This document shows positions 59,395 to 64,000 of a stretch of 64,000 nt of DNA, piece by piece (position 1 is the first letter of the stretch; each line of letters begins with the position of its first letter). Origin of the DNA: Bog-756 sp963778165 (GTDB lineage Bacteria; Actinomycetota; Acidimicrobiia; Acidimicrobiales; RAAP-2). The position numbers and the translations under genes were made by a program. Location: NCBI GenBank assembly GCA_963778165.1, contig CAVZTE010000006.1, positions 62,001-126,000 of the forward strand, written 5' to 3'. The notes below the pieces were generated by a model, which made no database searches, had not been told where the DNA came from, and saw only the letters and a program-made list of their open reading frames with translations.

Positions 59395-62166
59395 GTGAGA
59401 TCCAGAAGTCGGACGGCGTTGGTGGCGGCCGTGGTGGGCGCGCTGGTTCTGACCGGGTGCGGCTCGACCGACGGGTCGCCGGCCGGCTCGGGCTCGACCG
59501 CCGCTCCGGCCAGCTTGGTGAGCCACCCCGCCGGCCTGGTCGACCCCATGGCCGGTACGGGAACCGGCGGGGTGTCGCCCGGGGCCGTCGGCGAGTTCCC
59601 CGGGGCCGACCTTCCCTTCGGGATGATCCAGTGGAGCCCGGACACCAGCCCCAACGCCGTCGGCGCCGGGGGCGGCTACTCGTACCGGGACTCCCACATC
59701 TCCGGCTTCAGCCTCACCCACCTGAGCGGCACCGGGTGCGCGGCCTACGGGGACGTGCCCATCCTCCCCACGGTGGGACCGGTCGGCGACCACCCCGAAC
59801 AGGACGTGGCCTCGTTCTCGCACGCCACCGAAACCGCCGCTCCCGGCCGTTACGGGGTGACCCTGGAGCCGTCGGGTGTGAGAACCCAGCTGGCCGTCAC
59901 CACCAGGACGGGGATCTCCCAGTTCTCCTTTCCCCGCACCCACCAGGCCGACCTGCTCTTCAAGGTGGCCGGGAGTGCCAACCCGGTGAGCGCCACCCAG
60001 GTCCAGATGGTGGGTGACGACGGGATCAGCGGCCAGGTGACCAGTGGCCAGTTCTGCGGCACCGGCACCAACTACACGGTGTACTTCATGGCCACCTTCG
60101 ACCGTCCGGTCTCGGCCGGCGGCACCTGGAACGGCCAGGCCGTGACCCCGGGTGGCACCTCGTGCCAGGGGAAGGCGTGTGGTGCTTACGTCTCGTTCGA
60201 CACCGAGGCCAACCAGGTGGTCCGGATGAAAGTGGGCATCTCCTTCGTGAGTGTGGCCGACGCCGCCGACAACCTGCGCGTGGAGGACCCCGGCTGGTCC
60301 CTCGGCCAGGTGGAGTCGCAGGCCACCGACCGGTGGAACAGCCTGCTCGGTCGCCTACGGGTGGGGGGCGGCACACAAGAGGAGCAGCGGACGTTCTACA
60401 CCGCCCTCTATCACTCGCTGCTCTTCCCCAACGTGGTCAGTGACGACAACGGCAGCTACCCCGGTGCCGACGGGCGGGTCCATCAATCGTCGACCAGGGA
60501 GCAGTACGCCAACTTCTCCGAGTGGGACATCTACCGCAGCGAGATCGAACTGGTGGCGCTGCTCGCTCCTCACCAGGCCGGTGACATGGTCCAGTCACTG
60601 GTCAACGATGCCCAACAGGGGGGCTGGCTGCCCAAGTGGGCCATCGTGGCCGGCGACTCGGGGCAGATGAACGGCGACTCGGCGGACCCGATCATCGCCA
60701 CGGCCTACGCCTTCGGGGTGCGGGACTTCGACGTGGGGGCCGCCCTGGCCGCCATGGTCAAGGGGGCGACGCAGGACGAGACCGACCACGGGCTGGAGAT
60801 CGAGCGGCAGTACCTCGATCAGTACCTGTCCCAGCACTACGTGAGCGCGGCCTCGTTGGATCTGACCTCGAGCAACTACTCCATCGGGGGATCGGTGACC
60901 CTGGAGTACGCCATCGACGACTTCTCCATCGCCCAGTTGGCCGGATCGCTCGGGGACCAGGCCCTGCAGAGCTCCATGATGAGCCGGGCCCACAACTGGG
61001 AGTACCTGTTCAACCCCTCGACCGGCTACATCCAGGGCCGCAACGCCGCCGGGGCCTTTCCGACCGGTCCGGCCTTCCAGACCGCCCTGCTCGAACCCGG
61101 GGGTGAGCTGGGCTTCGAAGAGGGCAACGCCATCCAGTACACCTGGTCCGTGCCCCAGGACCTCGGGGCCCTCGCCACCCTGATGGGAGGCAATGCCCGG
61201 GCGGTCCAGAAGTTGAACACCTTCTTCACCGTGCTCAACGCCGGCCGGGACCGTCCCTTCGACTGGGCCGGCAACGAGCCGAGCCTGTGGACCCCATGGG
61301 AGTACGACTACTTCGGCGCTCCGGCCCGGGCCCAGAAGACCGTCCGGGCGATCGCCGACCTCTACTCGGTGGCCCCGGTCGACGAGCCCGGCAACGACGA
61401 CCTGGGCGCCATCTCGTCGTGGTACGTCTGGGCGGCCATGGGCATGTACCCGGTGACCCCTGGTTCGGCAGACCTGGCACTGGCCAGTCCGTTGTTCCCC
61501 GATGTCTCGATGGTCCTGCCCGACGGTCACCGGTTGGTGATGCACGCCCCGTCGGCCTCGGCCTCCACCCCCTATGTGCGCTCCCTGACGGTGAGCGGGG
61601 CCGACGTACCGGCAGCCGCCCCCACCTGCGCCTCGGGCACGGCGGCGCCAAAGGCCGGCACCACGGTGTGGGACCAGCCCTGGCTGCCCGCCTCCATCAT
61701 CACCACCGGGGGGACGCTGACCTACGGACTGTCCTCGAGCCCGGACCCGGGGTGGGGATCCGACCCCGCCCTGGCCCCACCGTCGTACGGGACCGGCCGG
61801 CTTCCGGCTGTCGGTTACTCGGTGCCGAGCGGCGGCACCTCACTGCACGCCGGCGCCACCACCACCGTCCGGCTCGGTGTCCAGCCGGCTGCGTCCGGGC
61901 CGCAGGTGGTGCACTGGAGTGCCGTCGCCTCCGGGCCCACCGGCCTGCGGGTCTCACCCTCCTCGGGCTCGTTCGTCATCGCCGGCCCGACCACCACCTC
62001 GGCGACAGGCGCCGGCCTGCCGGGGTGCACGGCCACGTCGCCGAGGACGGAGACGTTGACGCTGGCCGCCACCGCGGCCGGCACCTATACGGTCGACGTC
62101 CACCTGACCACGGCCGACGGCGCCGGCCTACCCCCGGTGGTGTTCAGCGCCCGCGTGACCGGCTGA
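59395..62166 (+). CDS. GH92 alpha-mannosidase lipoprotein
   Basis: 923 residues, secreted and lipid-anchored (lipobox LTGC, Cys22). GH92 is Ca2+-dependent exo-alpha-mannosidase, inverting. Blocks seen: GLVDPMAGTGTGGVSPGA, GYSYRDSHISGFSLTHLSGTGC, FYTALYHSLLFPNVVSDDNG, FSEWDIYRSEIELVALL, GNEPSLWTPWEYDYFGAP (general acid Glu region) and GNDDLGAISSWYVWAAMGMYPVTPGS. The last 150 residues form an extra beta-sandwich-like part (HAGATTTVRLGVQP...TYTVDVHLT). It would trim alpha-mannosides from yeast, plant or bacterial glycans outside the cell. Single gene, GTG start. Confidence 0.92.
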   Translation: MRSRSRTALVAAVVGALVLTGCGSTDGSPAGSGSTAAPASLVSHPAGLVDPMAGTGTGGVSPGAVGEFPGADLPFGMIQWSPDTSPNAVGAGGGYSYRDSHISGFSLTHLSGTGCAAYGDVPILPTVGPVGDHPEQDVASFSHATETAAPGRYGVTLEPSGVRTQLAVTTRTGISQFSFPRTHQADLLFKVAGSANPVSATQVQMVGDDGISGQVTSGQFCGTGTNYTVYFMATFDRPVSAGGTWNGQAVTPGGTSCQGKACGAYVSFDTEANQVVRMKVGISFVSVADAADNLRVEDPGWSLGQVESQATDRWNSLLGRLRVGGGTQEEQRTFYTALYHSLLFPNVVSDDNGSYPGADGRVHQSSTREQYANFSEWDIYRSEIELVALLAPHQAGDMVQSLVNDAQQGGWLPKWAIVAGDSGQMNGDSADPIIATAYAFGVRDFDVGAALAAMVKGATQDETDHGLEIERQYLDQYLSQHYVSAASLDLTSSNYSIGGSVTLEYAIDDFSIAQLAGSLGDQALQSSMMSRAHNWEYLFNPSTGYIQGRNAAGAFPTGPAFQTALLEPGGELGFEEGNAIQYTWSVPQDLGALATLMGGNARAVQKLNTFFTVLNAGRDRPFDWAGNEPSLWTPWEYDYFGAPARAQKTVRAIADLYSVAPVDEPGNDDLGAISSWYVWAAMGMYPVTPGSADLALASPLFPDVSMVLPDGHRLVMHAPSASASTPYVRSLTVSGADVPAAAPTCASGTAAPKAGTTVWDQPWLPASIITTGGTLTYGLSSSPDPGWGSDPALAPPSYGTGRLPAVGYSVPSGGTSLHAGATTTVRLGVQPAASGPQVVHWSAVASGPTGLRVSPSSGSFVIAGPTTTSATGAGLPGCTATSPRTETLTLAATAAGTYTVDVHLTTADGAGLPPVVFSARVTG

Positions 62167-62206
62167 CCCCCTCCGAGGGGAAGGGATCGTGTTCCCTACG
62201 CGAGCC

Positions 62207-63409
62207 TCAGGCCGCCTTCTCCAGGATGTGCACGCCGCAGGCCGATCCCAATCCGATGACGTGGGTCAGTCCGACCTTGGCCCCTTTGATCTGGCGGTCG
62301 CCGGCCTCGCCCCGCAGATGGGTGGCCACCTCCCACACATTGGCGATGCCGGTGGCGGCGATGGGGTGGCCCTTGGACTCCAACCCGCCCGAGACGTTGA
62401 CCGGGGTCGATCCGTCCCGCCAGGTGGCCCCGGAGTTGAAGAAGTCGACGGCGCCACCGACCTCGCACAGCATGAGGTTGTCGTAGTGCACCAGCTCGGC
62501 GGTGGCGAAGCAGTCGTGCAGCTCCACCAGGTCCAGGTCGTCGGGGCCCACGCCGGCCTGCTCGTAGGCCTGGGTGGCGGCGTTCCGGGTCAGGGTGTTC
62601 ACGTCCGGGAGGATCTGGCAGGCCTCCTCCCAGGGGTCGGTGGTGAGGATCGACGCCGATATCTTGACCGCCCGACGCTGCTGCTCGAGGGAAAGGGTCT
62701 TGAGCTTGGCACCGCTCACCACCACGGCGGCTGCGGCGCCGTCACAGTTGGCCGAGCACATGGGCCGGGTGTTGGGATAGGCGATCATGACATCGCCCAT
62801 GATCTGCTCCAGGGTCATCTTCTTGGAGTAGGCGGCCAAGGGGTTCAGGGTCGAGTGCGAGTGGTTCTTCTCGCTGATCTTGGCGAACAGCTCGAAGCTG
62901 GTCCCGCCGTAGCGGTGCCCGTACTCCATGCCGATCTGGGCGAAGACCCCGGGCATGATCTCCGTGCCGATGCGCCCGTCGACCGGGGCCACGGCGCCGT
63001 AGCGGCCCGAGGGGGTGAAGGTACCCGAGTCGTCCTTCCGGCTCCCGCCGGAGAGGAGTCCGGCCCCGGAGAGCTTCTCCACTCCGAAGGCCAGGCCCAT
63101 GTCGGCCTCGCCGGCCTTGACCGCCATGCAGGCCACCCGCAGAGCGGTGGCCCCGGTGGCGCAGGCGTTGGCCACGTTGAACACCGGGATGCCGGTCTGG
63201 CCCAGCTGCTTCTGCAGCTGCTGGCCGATGCCGGCGTTGGCCGCCATGAGGTTGCCGGCGCCGATCACCCCCATGTCCTTCATCTCGACACCGCCGTCGG
63301 AGAGGGCTCCCAGCACGGCCTCAGAGGCCAGGTCGACCAGGTCCATCTCGGGGTGCTTGCCGAACTTCGTCATGTGGATACCCAGGATCCACAGGTCGTC
63401 AGATGCCAT
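62207..63409 (-). CDS. Thiolase-family acyl-CoA acetyltransferase/sterol-carrier-like
   Basis: About 400 residues. The nucleophile is in VFNVANACATGATALRVA (Cys), and the C-terminal active-site blocks are LVELHDCFATAELVHY and GGLESKGHPIAATGIANVWE with GLGSACGVHIL at the end. This is the SCP2-thiolase-like type that works with a DUF35 partner; such pairs cleave side-chain acyl-CoA in steroid breakdown (retro-aldolase) or act as thiolases. GGGAGG precedes the ATG by nine bases; a TTG three codons upstream overlaps the DUF35 stop. Confidence 0.9.
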   Translation of the reverse strand: MASDDLWILGIHMTKFGKHPEMDLVDLASEAVLGALSDGGVEMKDMGVIGAGNLMAANAGIGQQLQKQLGQTGIPVFNVANACATGATALRVACMAVKAGEADMGLAFGVEKLSGAGLLSGGSRKDDSGTFTPSGRYGAVAPVDGRIGTEIMPGVFAQIGMEYGHRYGGTSFELFAKISEKNHSHSTLNPLAAYSKKMTLEQIMGDVMIAYPNTRPMCSANCDGAAAAVVVSGAKLKTLSLEQQRRAVKISASILTTDPWEEACQILPDVNTLTRNAATQAYEQAGVGPDDLDLVELHDCFATAELVHYDNLMLCEVGGAVDFFNSGATWRDGSTPVNVSGGLESKGHPIAATGIANVWEVATHLRGEAGDRQIKGAKVGLTHVIGLGSACGVHILEKAA

Positions 63410-63414
63410 GGTGC

Positions 63415-63813
63415 TCAACCTCCCAGGGGTTCGAAGCCGAACCCGATTGCGTCGGTGCCATTGTCGTCCGTTCCGATGACCTCGGTGGCCAACCCCACCT
63501 TCATGCCCAAGGTGACATGTTCGGGATCGGGCTCCACGTTGATCAGGTTGGCCCGCACACTCGTCCCGCCGCAGTCCACCAGGGCGGCGACGTAGGGCAC
63601 CCGGACCCCGGGAGCGGCGAAGGCCACGATGGTGAAGGCCTTGACCTCACCGGTGGTCGGGACATCGACCTTGGTGAACTCGGTCTTGCCGCAGTGGGCG
63701 CAGGCGTTGCGCCGGTCGAAGAAACGGGCGCTGCAATTGGTGCACTCATTGGCCACCAGATGGGGCTGGTCGCCCAGCACCAGGTAGTCCACCAGGGGAA
63801 TTTGCTTGTCCAT
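63415..63813 (-). CDS. DUF35 (zinc ribbon/OB-fold) thiolase partner
   Basis: 132 residues. The N-terminal zinc ribbon is NECTNCSARFFDRRNACAHCGK (two CxxC), followed by an OB-fold (VDVPTTGEVKAFTIVAF ... VPYVAALVDCGGTSVRANLINVEPD). DUF35 proteins form complexes with SCP2-type thiolases and hydratases (for example the steroid aldolases Ltp2/ChsH2-DUF35). It is the upstream gene of the thiolase. GGAAGAGGG precedes the ATG. Confidence 0.92.
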   Translation of the reverse strand: MDKQIPLVDYLVLGDQPHLVANECTNCSARFFDRRNACAHCGKTEFTKVDVPTTGEVKAFTIVAFAAPGVRVPYVAALVDCGGTSVRANLINVEPDPEHVTLGMKVGLATEVIGTDDNGTDAIGFGFEPLGG

Positions 63814-63904
63814 CGTCCCTCTTCCGTCGTCGTGCCCACCACGACCTTGTCCCGCCACCGTAGTTGCCCACGGAAATCGACGGAAAATCCCCGTCTGGCC
63901 GGGC

Positions 63905-64000
63905 TCAGGAGGGCGGTGGCTCGATCTGCTCCATGAACTCCAGCCGGATACCCCCCGGGGCCTCGACGAAGGCGATCCGCCGTTTGCCGAAGGTGCCCTC
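63905..64000 (-). CDS. VOC/glyoxalase-family protein, C-terminal end only
   Basis: Only the last 31 residues are in the window: EGTFGKRRIAFVEAPGGIRL then EFMEQIEPPPS and a stop. The 'AFVEAPGG-IRLEFMEQ' strand carries the last metal-ligand Glu of vicinal oxygen chelate enzymes and looks like methylmalonyl-CoA epimerase or a glyoxalase-like protein. It may head the thiolase operon. Confidence 0.75.
   Translation of the reverse strand, partial: EGTFGKRRIAFVEAPGGIRLEFMEQIEPPPS

Noticed and set aside
1..64000. tRNA, rRNA, CRISPR array, insertion sequence, prophage or integrase genes
   Set aside because: I looked for tRNA-like cloverleaf sequences, evenly spaced direct repeats and transposase or integrase motifs and found none; the apparent accessory stretches show no mobile-element boundary.

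Overview
The window is chromosomal DNA of a high-G+C actinobacterium: roughly two thirds G+C by eye, with strong G/C preference at third codon positions. A complete-looking mce tail with an Mce ATPase, F420-type luciferase-like oxidoreductase, many RsbW/SpoIIAB-type switches, small families such as DUF6458 and DUF2252, and a thiolase-DUF35 pair all fit Actinomycetota. I would guess class Acidimicrobiia or a relative, but no marker here proves it. No rRNA, tRNA, CRISPR array, phage or IS element was seen.

Region 1 (1-11.6 kb) is an Mce lipid-import cluster: the last five mce genes (B to F by position, the first cut by the window edge), three secreted proteins of unknown function (two of which, plus a fourth gene further on, share a C-terminal NDF-x-IP-like motif), a MceG/MlaF-type ATPase, an Mce-associated membrane protein and another secreted protein. 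Strong hairpins separate the transcription units. Region 2 (11.6-27.4 kb) is a mixed accessory stretch: GH4 glycosidase, secreted glutamic peptidase, a secreted beta-sandwich protein, a decayed ABC exporter beside its MarR regulator, a Mn2+-riboswitch-controlled TMEM165/GDT1 transporter, a small membrane protein/HTH regulator pair, DinB-like protein, lipoprotein hydrolase, TauD dioxygenase with a beta-hydroxyacid dehydrogenase, thioesterase, histone-H1-like protein, LapA-domain protein and a large multidomain surface lipoprotein.

Region 3 (27.4-39.1 kb) is a general-stress island. It holds three separate partner-switching sets (SpoIIE/RsbU phosphatase, STAS anti-anti-sigma, HATPase anti-sigma) with only one sigma-B/F-type sigma factor, plus DJ-1/PfpI, flavin-reductase-like, BrkB-like and small stress-type proteins. 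The anti-sigma factor next to the sigma gene has lost the usual kinase residues, while the two outlying kinases keep theirs, so the outlying sets may feed signals into the central one.

Region 4 (39.3-64 kb) is metabolic and surface-related: a phytoene-desaturase-like flavoprotein, HAD phosphatase, TetR regulator, guaA, an LLM oxidoreductase, an SDR/AhpD-like pair, a MerR-controlled MFS exporter, a GAF-GGDEF-EAL protein, a repeat-rich secreted Ig-like protein, a beta-lactamase-family esterase, DUF2252, a branched-chain-type substrate-binding lipoprotein, a GH92 alpha-mannosidase lipoprotein, and a thiolase/DUF35/VOC group typical of acyl-CoA (sterol or fatty acid) breakdown.

At several loci the reading frame jumps by exactly one extra base at a short C or G run (about 14.4, 16.3-16.5, 30.5, 52.7 and 56.4 kb). 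These either are real recent lesions or residual consensus errors; they decide whether the BrkB, Ig-repeat and DUF2252 genes are intact.
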